From positions 1,585,075-1,649,074 of the forward strand of contig JABAKD010000005.1 in assembly GCA_012845835.1 (NCBI GenBank): a stretch of 64,000 bases of DNA, given 5' to 3'. Position numbers and translations under genes: made by a program. The first letter of the stretch is position 1, and every line of letters begins with the position of its first letter. This DNA comes from Undaria pinnatifida. Taxonomy: Eukaryota > Sar > Phaeophyceae > Laminariales > Alariaceae. This document shows, piece after piece, positions 36,165-47,641 of this stretch. Below the pieces are notes generated by a model. That model was not told the origin of the DNA and did not search any database. It was given only the letters and a program-made list of their open reading frames with translations.

Positions 36165-36700
36165 CGTGGAAGCTTGTGAAAGCTTCCACGGAAGCGTCCA
36201 TGAAAGTTTTGACGGAAGCGTCCATGAAAGCTTCCAAGGAAGCTTCCACGGAAGCAAATTCCACGGAAGCTGTCTTGAAAGCTTGCACGGAAGCTTCTAC
36301 GGAAGCAACTTCAACGGAAGCTTCCACGAAAGCTTCCACGGAAGCAACTTCCACGGAAGCTTCCACCAAAGCTTCCACGGAAGCAACTTCCAAGGAAGAT
36401 TATACGGAAGCAACTTTCACGGAAACTTCCATGAAAAATTCCACGGACGCTTCCACGGAAGCAACTTCCACGGAAGCTTCCACGAAAGCAACTTCCACGG
36501 AAGCAACTCTCACGGAAGCTTCCACGGAAGCAATTTCCACGGAAGCTTCCATGAAAGCTTTGGTGAAAGCTTTCGTGGAAGCTTTCGAGGAAGCTCCCGT
36601 GGAAGTTACTTCCGTGGAAGCTTTCATATCAATCCGCTTCCATGGAAGCTTCCATGAAAGCGGTGAAAGCTTCCACGGAAGCTTTCATGAGCTTCCACGC
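36165..36700 (+). repeat. Minisatellite of TTCCACGGAAGC units with AAGCTT palindromes
   Basis: About 530 bases of 12-base units (TTCCACGGAAGC and variants), many joined as GGAAGCTTCC palindromes. Three frames on both strands stay open, giving S/T/E/A/K-rich repeats. Because both strands are open and no start context or splice sites are convincing, I call it repeat DNA. Confidence 0.85.
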
Positions 36701-36783
36701 AAAATGCAAGTAGTGCCGGAGACCGGAACAGATAGGCGAGTCCTGGGCATATGGGTAGCACAGGAATCTGTTCCCTGAAGACA

Positions 36784-37088
36784 TTTTTTTTTTTTTCTTT
36801 ACCAACTTCTAATTTCCAGCTTCTGGACAAGCCGTGGTCACAGGTGTTGTCCCTTTTCCCCCCCGGTTCTTGCCTTCAAGTTTTTATCGCGCACAGGGTT
36901 CACCAATCCCACTGCTCGTCGATTATTCATCGTGTGTTGCTAACTTACGCTCTCGCGCTTTCCGCAAGTCAATTTGTGCACAAGAAAAAGTCCCTGCGAA
37001 TTCTTACGAGTATGCACTCGGCGGGCCTCAAACTCACGAAACTGATCTATACCAGGCTCGAGGATAACCTGATACGCCACCGGGGCGA
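36784..37088 (-). mobile_element. tRNA-derived SINE, copy 4
   Basis: Reversed full copy: head at 37088 (TCGCCCCGGTGGCGTATCAG), B-box region GTGAGTTTGAGGCCCGCC (diverged), body TCTGGACAAGCCGTGGTCAC, tail of T at 36784-36796. Confidence 0.8.
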
Positions 37089-37099
37089 CCGCCATGCAC

Positions 37100-37670
37100 C
37101 ACCTCAAGAGCCACGGGAAAAAAGGAGAAAAAACGAAAAACGTAGCTAGGGGAAACCAAATTAATTTCGATTTAGGGGAGTTCATATGAGACAAAGGCCG
37201 GGCGGGGGTCCAGGGGCAAATTAACATTTTAGCCACAGGCTTGTCTGTTGGATTGGCGCCACTCTAGGCATGTACATTACTGTATATCATGCACTACTTA
37301 ATGTATACCCTGGTATATCATACCGGTGGCGTGCGGAGGGGTCGAGCCGAGTATTGAGGAGCGGCAGGTCCATACTGGCCTGGATTTGGAACAATAACGT
37401 GTTTAGACAAACAAAAATCAAAATAACGGTACCAAGAGGAAGCGGAAACAATTAACGGATCTAGGATTGAAACTTCGAAGGGAATACAAATATAAGAGGG
37501 TATGCGTTTAACATGGAAAGGCAGGGGGGTTGTATACCAGGTATTTGCATTGATGGCAGCAGTGGCAGTTAGCGTCACCGGGGATGAGTACCACAATATC
37601 ACCACAACAGCTACGAGTACTAATCACTAACAGCACTAGACCATAGCTTTAACAGAGCATTGTCAACGTA
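37100..37670. other. Intergenic, nothing recognised
   Basis: Unique sequence. No motif seen on either strand. Confidence 0.3.
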
Positions 37671-37689
37671 CTGGCCTTGCAGTTATATC

Positions 37690-38077
37690 TCCACTTTACT
37701 ACTACACTACTGCTGCTGACGCTGTTACACTATACTACTACCACTACCACTTGCTGTTGCTCTAATATTACGAAACCACTTCTGTGTGTAGCATCGATAG
37801 GTAGGGGAGTTGTATATCTTCATTAATCGCGGCGGCGACAGTTATCATCCTCGTGGATGGGTCCCACGATATTACCACATGATGTTATCCGCTACGAGTA
37901 CTAACCACTAACGGCACTATACTAAAGCTTGAGCTTGAGCATAGAACTGTTGATATTCTGGCCTCCTTGCAGTATTAATACTACTACACTATCACTACAC
38001 TACCACTACCACTACTACTACCACTACCACTGCTACAACTACTACTACCACTACCACTACTACTACCACTACCACTG

Positions 38078-38111
<34 letters not shown>

Positions 38112-38113
38112 CA

Positions 38114-38162
<49 letters not shown>

Positions 38163-38190
38163 ACTACTACTGCTTCTGATGCTGCTACCA
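37690..38190 (+). repeat. CTA/CTACCA microsatellite, two patches
   Basis: 37690-37760 and 37975-38170 are (CTA)n with ACC and GCT variants. The flanks ATTAC...TACGAGTACTAA(C/T)CACTAAC...GCACTA recur (37600 and 37890), so the region is a diverged duplication of about 290 bp. Confidence 0.85.
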
Positions 38191-38199
38191 CTCACTACT

Positions 38200-39100
38200 A
38201 TTGCTGTTTTTCTGATATTACGACACTACTTTTGATACGAATATTACTATGAATTGTAGTGTAAAGTGCGACTGCTTCGGCATGGGTGAGGCGGGTCGGA
38301 ACGGGCGGGAGAGGGTCGCTGGGTGAGGGGTGGGAGGACGAATGGGGGAAAGGGAAACGAATGTATATATATGCGTTTACGTTTTTAAGACAGAGGATGT
38401 AATGCGCCGGGGGGGGAAGGGGTGGCGAGTTGAGGCAATAAGTCAAGGAAGGAGGGGGCGAGCACGGTAGAGTTTACAATCAACACGTTGGGCCCAGTTC
38501 CCGTGTAGTAGAATGATGGCGCGTGGTGGGGACGAAGTCGGGGAGAATAAACAAGCAAATACACAAACAAAGAAGGGACGGGGCCAGTTAAGGAGGGTAC
38601 GCCGAATCGGTAGGTGGGAGCATAGCGCGGGATACAGGGGGTCTGGCTATCCCCAGGTGTGGTAGGTGGGGGCAGAGGGGGTGAGGTGGGAAGGGGGAAG
38701 TCTATCAGACCGTTGAACTCTGGAGAGAAACTAGGGGGGGACAGGAGGAAAAGGGTCGGTGCGGCTAAAAAGGCAGGGCACGTAGGAAAGGAGAATTCGT
38801 CAACGGGGCCACGCACAAGGAGGAGGGTGGAGAGTGCTCGAGTAAGGGAGAAGGGCACGGGAGAGGGGCAACAAAGGGATCGAGCTAGGAAGTGCCGGTG
38901 GGGCCGTGCACGAATTAGGGAGGGGAAGAGCATGGCGGGGGCCGTGCGCAGAGTGCGTAGTACAGGAGGTGTGCACTCCGATGGAGGGAGGAGGGTGCTG
39001 CAATGGGTTTGCTCATGGAAGGAGCCGGGGAATGCACGGCGGGACCGTGCACAGAACGACGTGGGCAAGCACGTGTGGGGCCGCGAATATGGGGCGCTGT
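38200..39100. other. G-rich plus-strand leader to the tandem array
   Basis: Purine-rich on plus, so long proline-rich frames open on minus. No domain recognised. Confidence 0.3.
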
Positions 39101-40690
39101 ATAAGGGGCGCGCATTCGGAGGGAGAGGGAAATCTGTGGTGACAGGGGTAAACATGAATCAAGTGGGAGCGTCCGCCACGGGGCCGTGATCAGGACGGGA
39201 GAGGAAAGTGCTCCTTGGCGGAAGCGAGAAGGAGGGGAAACACGCGACAAGGGTTCGCGAACAGAGGACGGGGACGAATTGTACGGGAAAAGAGCCGCAC
39301 ATGACCAGGAAGGATAAGCCAGTGGCAATGGCGTCGAAAAGGTGCGGGGGAAAAGGACCGAGGGAGAGGGGTGTAAGAACGGAAAGGTGAGGGAAGGAAG
39401 GATGGGGGGGGGCAGCAGGAAAAGCTACCTTTTTCAGAACGGCAAGATGTGCCCTTGCATGGAGAAGGGGGGGTGTTGCAAGTTCGAACACGGGTGCGAG
39501 AAGGGAGAAAAAGACTAGCGAGGGGGAGGGGAGAGAAGAAAAACAAGAAGGACGAATGAGCGCACGGGCCCTGCTAGGGCACACAGCCAGCCACGAACAA
39601 GCGGGGGCCGGTGGACGAGTGCAAGCACAGCGAGGGTCACCGTGCGAACCGAAAACGCTGGGAGACCAACGTCACAGGCAGGCCGACACCGAGGTCGGTC
39701 AAACCGGTCCATTTAAGGAAGACCCGTACGGGACCAGTAATGAGGCGCTAGTGGCATTGTGGCGGAAGGGCTGCCGGAAAAAAAACATCCGAGTCGAAAT
39801 CAGGGGGGCAGAGCGACGGCAGCCAGACTGAGAGCGAAAAACACAGGGGTTAGGTGGCAAAGGGGCCGCGCAAAGGGGGGCGGGGGGGGCGTGGTGTACG
39901 GCAACGGCGTCGTACAGGACCCGGCCGGAGGGGAGCGCGATCCTGGGGCCGCGCGAAGAAGGGGGGGGAGGTGGAGGGGGGCACCGGGGCCGTACATCAT
40001 CAGGCCAAGATGGAACGCGGCAGCGGGCCTGCAGAAACGAGTGGCCGAACGACGGCAGCCAGGCTTCGAGCCCAAACTAAAAGGGGAGTAAGTGGCAAAG
40101 GAGCCGCGTAGGGTGGGGGGGGGTACGGCAACGAGGCCGTACACGATTAGGCCGGGGGGTAGCACGGCAACGGGGCCGCGCAAAGAAAGGGGGGGGGGGG
40201 TTGCGGCAACGGGACCGCACACGATCAAGCCAGGAAAAAACGCGGCAATGGAGCCGCGCAAACAAGGGGGGGAGGGAGTGTTCGGCGATCGGGTCGCATA
40301 CGACCAGGAGGGGGGGGGGGAGGGGGGGGGGCATCAGGGTGGCACAAAGAAACGGGTGAAAGGTGTACAACGACGGGGTGGTACACAACCAGGCGGAGAG
40401 AGGAAGCAGGGCGATGAGGCTGCGCAAAGAAAAAGTAGGGGAGCGGGCGGCAACGGGGCCGCAAACGCTAAAAAAAAACAAACAAGAAAATGGGGGCTTT
40501 GGCAACAGGGCCGGAGCAATGTGGCGTAGAAAAGGGACTACGCACGAGTGGAGGTAGGACAGAGCGTGGCAACGGGGCCGCGCACGAATTTGAAGAAGAG
40601 GAACGGTAGGGGTGTGGCGTAGGAAAATGACTACGCACGGGAGGGGGAGGACAGGGCGTGGCAATAGGGCCGCGCACGAGTTTAGGGGAG
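39100..40690 (+). repeat. Tandem array with GGCAACGGGGCCGCGCACGA core
   Basis: A core (G)GCAACGGGGCCGCGCACGA recurs about 14 times from 39868 to 40680 at irregular 35-90 base spacing, with weaker copies from 39170. Spacers are G runs and AAAGAAA. The reversed frame reads as repeats of RGPVAVLPP-like peptide, but no protein context supports coding. Confidence 0.65.
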
Positions 40691-40779
40691 AGGAACGGGA
40701 GGCGGTCCTAAGGTGGAGAAGTGCGATGGAGCGCCTGGGGAAGACGGGAGAAGACGAGGGCATTCAGCAGCGAACCGCA

Positions 40780-42900
40780 GCAAGTGTGTGTGTGGGGGGG
40801 GGGGGGACAGGGCGGTTGAGGAGACGAAGTACCGGGACCAGCTTCCAGAATGCCACCTGGCGGGTGTGATGTGCCAGAAAATTGAGAGGGTGCTGGGGCT
40901 GCGGGACGAATTCGGGACAGGTAGAAGGATCCTGATACAAACGCCGGACGTGAAGAGCGCCTTTCGGCAATTATTAGTGGACTCAGCTGGAGCAGCACAC
41001 TTGGGGTACGGGAGGAGAGGGTATTTGTTCATCGACTTGCGACTGCAGTTCGGATGGAGGGGGAGTCCACGGTGGTGGGGAGTGATCGCCAGCGCGATCC
41101 AGCAGGCACAGCGCCAGACCACAAAGGCAGAATTGGCGGGTGATATGTTGCAAAAAATCAAAGGAGAGGGTTTGGGGAGAGTGGGCTAGGCGTTGGGAGG
41201 GGTGCGGCGGCTTGTGAAGCTGAGCAAGCTGCATCTGAATGGGCAGGGAATGGGGGGCATGGGGAACGTGTAGAGGAAGAAGGCGGAATCAAGGAGGGTG
41301 CAAGATCTTACGGAGGAGTTGATGGCAGACGTTGAGTGGTAGAGATGGTGTCTGACGCAAAGCTTGGCGGGGAGAGAAAAGGACTCGGCGGCGCCGTTCT
41401 TCTGGTTCGTGAAACACCTCCACAGAAGGATATGGTTTTGGACGCCTCATTTGTGGCGGAAGTGGGGTTGGGCCTGGAGACGAGGGTGTATTGGAGGTAT
41501 AACCTGACAACGGAAGAGCGAGCGAGGACAATCCGGAGTAGGAAGGAAAGGGACGAAAACCGGTTTTCCATCAATGTTCTGGAGATGCTGGGGATGGTGT
41601 GAGAGCGTTCGTGAATATATTGGTCAAGAGAGATAGGCCGGCGAGGGTGGGGAAGCTGTGCTAATGAAGGGGGATAGTTCCTCGACGCTCTAGTGGGTGA
41701 ACAACTGTCAGGGGGATAAGGAGGAAGTGATGTCGGGAGGGATGATCAAAACATTGAGGGTGTTGGAGCATATCGGAGATGGTGCTGTCCAGGATTAACA
41801 CGTTCGGGGGGCGGAGAACGTGTGAGCAGACCGGATAACGAGGTGGAATGGAAAGTAAATCCAATCAAAGCTGACTACAGAATGGCCCGCCGTTTCGTGG
41901 AAGGCCCGGAAACTTGGAGTGGAAGGAGCGGGAATTTGATCGGAGATTTGCGGACAGGGACGCATTTGGCGCGAGTTGCAAGGTTGACTCGAAGGATTTG
42001 TGCGCAAGATTGGAGAGCATGGGTGAGCTGGAGGATCATGAGAGGGGAAGGAGACTGGTTGGGGATGAGATGGACGAGAGAGGGGTCGCGGGTGAGCTAA
42101 CAGAGCTCGTGGCCTACTGCTGCGCAGAAAGGAAGAAAAAGGAGGCGACCGTGGCGGGGAAGTTGATGACGGTTAACATATATCACGAGCAGTGGTGGGG
42201 GCTGTCTCTGCCGTAGCAGCAGTTTGGGATCAAGGAAGTGGAGAAAATATTTTGAGGGGGCGCCTGCGGAAGCGATGAACCATGCGCGGGTGAGGAAGTC
42301 CATGGCGTGGGAGATGATCAGAGTGGTGGAGGAGAGAATCGGTGAGAGGGGATAGGGGGGAAGATCGGGTAAACTGGACAGCCCTTGACGAATCAGTTGA
42401 TGTTGAGGACCAAGGAGCTGTTCGAGGAGGAAAGGTGGGAGCTGCACGCGGGTGTGCTGCTGGAGGAGGGCAGATGTGGCCTTCTACGAGAATGGGGTGC
42501 AGTTGGGGGCCGGGAAAGAGGGAGGCAGCAGTTACGGTGGAGATACACTTCAATGGGGTGAGGGGGACCGGGGGGAGAAAGGGGCGGTACCCGTGAGAAC
42601 AACAGGAACCGGGGTACGGGGGGGGGGGGTGGAGGCGGGAAGGGGACGTATTGGAAACAGTCGAGTCCTATGGGAGGACGGTTCCAGGGAGGGAGAAAGT
42701 CCCGCGGATGGCGTGCAGGAGCGGGGAAGACGGAGGGATTGAGAGGGCAAAAGACGTTTCGCTTATGGAGCGGACTGGAGAGAGCGGGGAGCAAATGGAA
42801 GGAGCATGGGGGGGGGGGCGATTGTAGAAAGGTACTGTTGGTCGAAAAGACGAGTTTGGATTCCACGGCCCACACGAAGAAGGTCTGTTGACGACGCCAA
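40780..42900 (+). mobile_element. Tyrosine-recombinase retroelement fossil (DIRS-like)
   Basis: Plus-strand order: reverse transcriptase segment (40830-41160, PDVKSAFRQLLVD and LQFGWRGSP), RNase H-like segment (41360-41600, LDASFVAEVG, ETRVYWRYN, FSINVLEMLGMV) and a recombinase-type region (41900-42700, with YHEQWWGLSLP and RKSMAWEM). The RT plus YR combination points to DIRS-like elements as I remember them. It is broken, with several interruptions. The YR catalytic residues were not identified. The preceding GC-rich array may be its leader. Confidence 0.6.
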
Positions 42901-42999
42901 TTGGTACAGACATAGGTGATTCCAGGCCTAGTACGTTCTACCACAAGTGAAAGGTTAGGCAATTTTCTACCCAAAGTGCTGCTGCTCGAAACATGAAAC

Positions 43000-43670
43000 A
43001 TTCGCATCGCGAGGTTATTTGTTCTAAAACATTTTCAGGCGATATTTTCGCTTTGGCTGTCCCGGAAAAGTCGGTGTTTGCGATGCCTAAAATTTAATTG
43101 GCGGTGCCCTTGCGCGGCAGCCCCCGTAGCATAAGCTCGGTTGTTGATCCCCTCTCGCGGAGTTCCTCTAGCGCACTACACTACCCTTTCACGCTTAGCA
43201 TCCAAGGAGTGTTAGAGTGTATATTTGGCACCATGTAGGGCCTGCATCCCGCGAAAGTTGGTAAAGGTTTGTCTCAGGAATACTCAACCAAGATACAACG
43301 GGAGCCAACAATGATGGGTGGAACGCCTGTCACCCGTGTGCTGTGATTGCCATGTTGCTTGTGCATCCTTTGCAGTCCGTACTTCCAGATTTCCTGGACA
43401 AGTGAGACAAGCAAGTTAGGCAAATCATGCCTGCGACGTTAATGCTAAAAGCCGATCTTGATTTTTTTCATAGGCCCATCACTTTCACAGAAGATCCCTT
43501 GCTCCACCCCCCCCCCCCCCACCCCCCGAATTGAGCTGGCCTACGTACACAACAAACAACATCGTAGAACACAAAACCGGATGCCAGCGTCATCTTTGGA
43601 CGTTGTAGAGTTTGGAAGGTGCAGTCATCAGTTGAGGAGCTCCGTCCCGGTCGGAGACGTTTTTTTTTGA
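43000..43670. other. Spacer, nothing recognised
   Basis: Unique sequence with a C run at 43508-43528. Confidence 0.3.
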
Positions 43671-43673
43671 AAG

Positions 43674-43960
43674 GGCACCAAGGCTACGGTTAAGGGTGCA
43701 TCCTCACAGTCTCTACCGAATTTTGACCACTCATATGAGCGTCTCTTCTACCTCGCTGAAAATCAAATCCCCGAGCGCTTCTAGTGGATTGGTTTGGCGC
43801 GGCGTTGCTTGCCATTCCATCATAGTGCGGTCAGCATGATCAACTTGAAACATCACGGAGGCGAAGACCGCTAACAAACACGACGGTCAGTTGCTCGAGT
43901 GAACCCGGACCACTTCAAAACAAGGGCCCCAAAGTGCGGACCAAACCCCGTAACCTAGTG
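43674..43960 (+). repeat. Decayed family C element
   Basis: Left end ACCAAGGCTACGGTTAAGGG, then TTGGTTTGGCGC and TTGCTCGAGTGAACCCG in the same order as the intact C copies, right end AAGGGCCCCAAAGTGCGG diverged. Confidence 0.45.
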
Positions 43961-44493
43961 GCCTTAGTGATACCGTGTGTCCAAAACGGATTGGCTCATG
44001 TGACCCCACGGGCGTCCCTACGTCGAAAGAGGAAATGACTGATTCTACGATAGCCCCCCCCCGCCTAAACTCAGCGAATTTCTGAAACAAAGGTTTCACC
44101 ATGGCTGCTCCACATGAGAAGACGTGTGTTACAAAAACAAAACATGTCCATCGGTTTCTTTTTGTTGCTACGGCCCATTGAGCGATGACGTCACGGTGGC
44201 AAGGGCTGCCGTATTTGAGGATAGATAGGGCGGAGGGCTTGGTTTCCTAGCCAGCGATTTGGTTGAGGAAAATGTATGGGAGCTAACATAGAACGAGTGA
44301 ATGGAAAAAAACACCCAAGGGTAGGAACGGAATCGAACGGCGCGTGCTACGACAGGGAGGTGTCGAAATATTATACCAATTTTGGGCCTGTGAAAGTTTT
44401 CGACAACCGGCCTTCTGGAGCCGTGTAGTGTGACAATTCCTAAAGGTGTTGCATTTTAAATTGTACTGTTTGGTCCCCCATGAGATGCATCAG

Positions 44494-44767
44494 ATGCGTG
44501 CTGCTTTAGAGGTGCACCATTTTTTTTTCTTCTGAAAATTCCACGACTTCGGAGCTTATGACCTCTCCCAAAAACTGTTTTGGAGCAAAAGTAAGACTGT
44601 AGTCTAAATACCGGAATGAATATTCCGACGGCATTTGTATACCACGGAAATCATTTTGTGAAAAAATGGCCTATTAATTTTTTTTCCCGACGATTTTGGG
44701 CTAAGAAGCCCCGTCATTCAGAAACCATGTCAGACGAAAAAAGGTATACTTTATCGTACCACGCGTC
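44494..44767 (-). repeat. Family A TIR element
   Basis: 274 bp. Left end ATGCGTGCTGCTTTAGAGGT, right end TATCGTACCACGCGT, interior CCCGACGATTTTGGGCTAAG and CCCCGTCATTCAG. Opposite orientation to the 54356 copy. A lone A end GCGCGTGCTACGACAGGG lies at 44340. Confidence 0.75.
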
Positions 44768-45310
44768 CCATGTCGGGAGTGCCGCGTTATAACGCCTACC
44801 CCAAACTCAGTCAGCCAGGATTTTCTCTGGTATTTTCCGCCAGTATTTTTTGTCCGTTACTACCTAGGCCGTGGAGTTGTGTTCATCGTGCGGGATACTG
44901 TTATTTTATCCATATATTAGCGTGAGGCGTAGAGCCTATCCTCAAAAGAGGACCCTCAGAAGGAAAATGTTGTCTTAAAGCACTTTTCTACCGCCATGTG
45001 CCACAAACGACAGGAGACGGCATTTTGTCCATCCCGGTGGGGCGCTATTACGAACCCCTAAATGGGGGTATTTAATACTGTGCGTACACCCAGTTTGTGG
45101 TTTCTAGGTCTACGGGTACGAGCCGACCTGAACCCTATCCCGAACTGCTGACCCGAACTCGAACGCCTTGGAGCGACCAGTGCCTGGATGCTATCGCTTG
45201 TGAAGGCTCTAGGTTGCTTCCCCCGGCTTGGATGCTGTGCTTGGAAATACTCAACGTTGGTTGGACGTTGATTGGGCCGCTCGGAATGATGTGGGGCACT
45301 GTATAACATA

Positions 45311-45560
45311 TATAAGAGCCATTCCACGGTAGGATTGAAGCAGAAAGTCCCTGAGCTCCTCACATGAGGATCTCAACAACTTTATTCACCCGAAAAATGA
45401 TTTCGAAGGCATTCTTGGTTTGCACAATGCGACCAAGCTTCTATGCCTTAGTCCAAGAGTATAATGCACTCGTAAAATTGCTTCATTGGCCGGCAGTTCT
45501 TCACATGAGAAACTCAATCGCCCAGGGACGTTTTGGCGCAATCATACAACGGCAACCCAT
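45311..45560 (+). repeat. Family B element
   Basis: Left end GAGCCATTCCACGGTAGGA, then GAGCTCCTCACATGAGG, GATTTCGAAGGCATTCTTGG and GACCAAGCTTCTATGCC. The right end is not resolved. Confidence 0.6.
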
Positions 45561-45599
45561 ATGTGAGATGACCCATAGTACAACCTGGGTGTACGGTCA

Positions 45600-47380
45600 A
45601 GTACCCCCAAAAGGAGGTACGGAATTGTTTTTCTCCCCGTGCACGTTACGGATCAAGTTACGCCAGCACCACGGTCGATCATTTGCGTGCCTTTGGGTTT
45701 TTCAACTCGCTGTGGTGCCCAGCAAAACGAACTTGCTGAGGTTGATTGCTATCGCGGTCTAATTTTCCATACGGTAGAGCATAATATATCCGGGCGCCGA
45801 ACGATGACATGCTGACCACCTGCGCCAATTCACGCTGTCCATCTTTATACTATTGTGTACAACTCAGGGATCCGTCGATCTATTTGCTTCATGCAGACAC
45901 ATACAGTCCCTAGCACGAGCGATGGAAGCAGTGCATGCAGCTTGCTAATATGAATATGCGATTGTTATTTTTTTTACCAAAAACAGATAGACCAACAGAC
46001 CAGACTGCCGAAACCAGCGTACATACCATGCGCCGGGATATCGTATGCGTACATACCATGCGCCGGGAAATCGTATGCCATACCCGGTACACAGTAAATG
46101 AGTTATAAAAATACCTTTTACCACTAAACCACCCACATATATTCCATACACCGGTAACGCGGGTGCTATGATTGCCAGATATACGTCTAGCCCAGATTAC
46201 AGTATATCGACGGTTTTCTTTTCGCGCATCGCGAGAGGAACGATGATATTTCCTTGATCTTGAGCTGATGTGAGGCATGTTGTAACATCGAACGCTCATT
46301 ATTACCCTACGAATCAAATCGTGCCGACTAAAAGAAAACAATATTTAATCCGAACACACTATCTAAAACACAGTCAGTTACTCGAAATACAACAGAAATC
46401 CAACAAAGTGGTGTCGGCGTCGCACCTACGCGGGGGCACTAACCCCCCCCCCCCTCCCCCTCTCCCCCCAAACACACGCCCAAATTTTAAGTTGTACAAC
46501 TCCCTCTCGAAGTATAGGTTTCGAATCCCCTACGCCGAACGTGCAACGACAATCTGGCTACATGTTACCCTTTATTGGCGTCATCTATGCTACCGAGGAG
46601 AAGGTACCGAGCCGTTTTCGGTTGTCTCAAACGCGAAGCTCTACACCCCCTCAAAGCCCTGTTCATGAGGACTATAGCGTACGAGCAAATAACAAATCAC
46701 CTATATGTAGTGTACGAGCAAGTAACAGATAACCCGATGGCAACAATAAAATATAAAAAAGCACGGTGTTCAAAACTACTTGTGAGATTGCGAGAAGTTC
46801 ACGCCCGCCAGACAGACGTGATCGGCGGCAAACGCACGCGCACTACCGGCAGCATGGCTTGCATAACACCAGCTGTTGGGTGCACACTTGAACCTACCGG
46901 GATCTCCGCGGTGGATCGCCCAGTTTAAAAGCTACACGTTCAGAGCGCTGTGCTGCCGCGATAATGAGATGCTGCGGGGCCATGCAACCCTAAGCGACCA
47001 ACGCGTGCAGCGTGCAAATATTTTTTTGTAGTGTGCGCTTGAAGTGAATCGAACATCCAACGCCACCAATGAGACGGTAGCTCCCACGACGCGACATTCA
47101 AGGCGACGACGCTTGTGCTTAGCATCCTCAGGAACGCCCCGATGGCGTCATTATTGCCCGGTGTGGAAAGCCAACGAACTCGCCACACGTACGGCGAGTC
47201 ACCGGCGTTGTTCAGTATGCGGGGGCACCTTTAAAGTACAGCAACGGGCCGTGGCCGCTGCGCTACGCCATCTCAGCTTACGGACAGACACCTTAGTACC
47301 CACGGCGCAGAACAATTGTGTTGTGTGATCCTTTCCCCAGCTAGCGGAAGCTCCTCACCCTCAGAGTACGGCGAGACCCT
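45600..47380. other. Downstream flank of gene 2
   Basis: Contains a perfect-like 30-base duplication GCGTACATACCATGCGCCGG (46017-46077) and a C run at 46442-46455. No AATAAA is obvious just after the gene 2 stop, and no other gene is seen. Confidence 0.35.
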
Positions 47381-47389
47381 GCTGCTACT

Positions 47390-47641
47390 TCACGCATCAT
47401 CCGGACAGAGCATCCCCACCCAAGTGATGTCGTAATCCGGGTTATCCTCGGCGCACTCCCTGATAGCTTCGCCTACAATTTCGTGGACGCCCGCGGTGAG
47501 GTGGGTTTCGTCCCAGAATATGTAAGTGTCTGGGTCGTCGCAAACGGTGGCCGATGGGTTGCCCTCGAAGCAGGTTTGGCAAGGGAAGGAGTCGTCGGCG
47601 CAGAGAGCGCACTCCTCCTGGCACCCGGAGTCACGATCGGC
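47390..47641 (-). CDS. Gene 2 terminal exon: Cys-rich insert and WDETH block V
   Basis: 84 codons including the TGA at 47390-47392 follow an acceptor ATGCCCTAG whose TAG is also an upstream in-frame stop. The Cys-rich stretch GCQEECALCADDSFPCQTCF is followed by DDPDTYIFWDETHLTAGVHE and then IVGEAIRECAE. WDETH fits the DxxH block V pair (Asp and His of the catalytic triad), and the helix after it is typical. The eight Cys before WDETH suggest disulphides in a secreted enzyme. The acceptor may differ if a small exon was missed at 47645-47760. Confidence 0.72.
   Translation of the reverse strand, partial: ADRDSGCQEECALCADDSFPCQTCFEGNPSATVCDDPDTYIFWDETHLTAGVHEIVGEAIRECAEDNPDYDITWVGMLCPDDA

Noticed and set aside
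37929-38252. Tyr/His-rich and poly-Val frames
   Set aside because: Translation of a CTA/CTACCA microsatellite.
38385-40763. Proline- and arginine-rich minus-strand frames up to 256 codons
   Set aside because: They arise from purine-rich plus-strand DNA and the GGCAACGGGGCCGC array; no domain or splice context.
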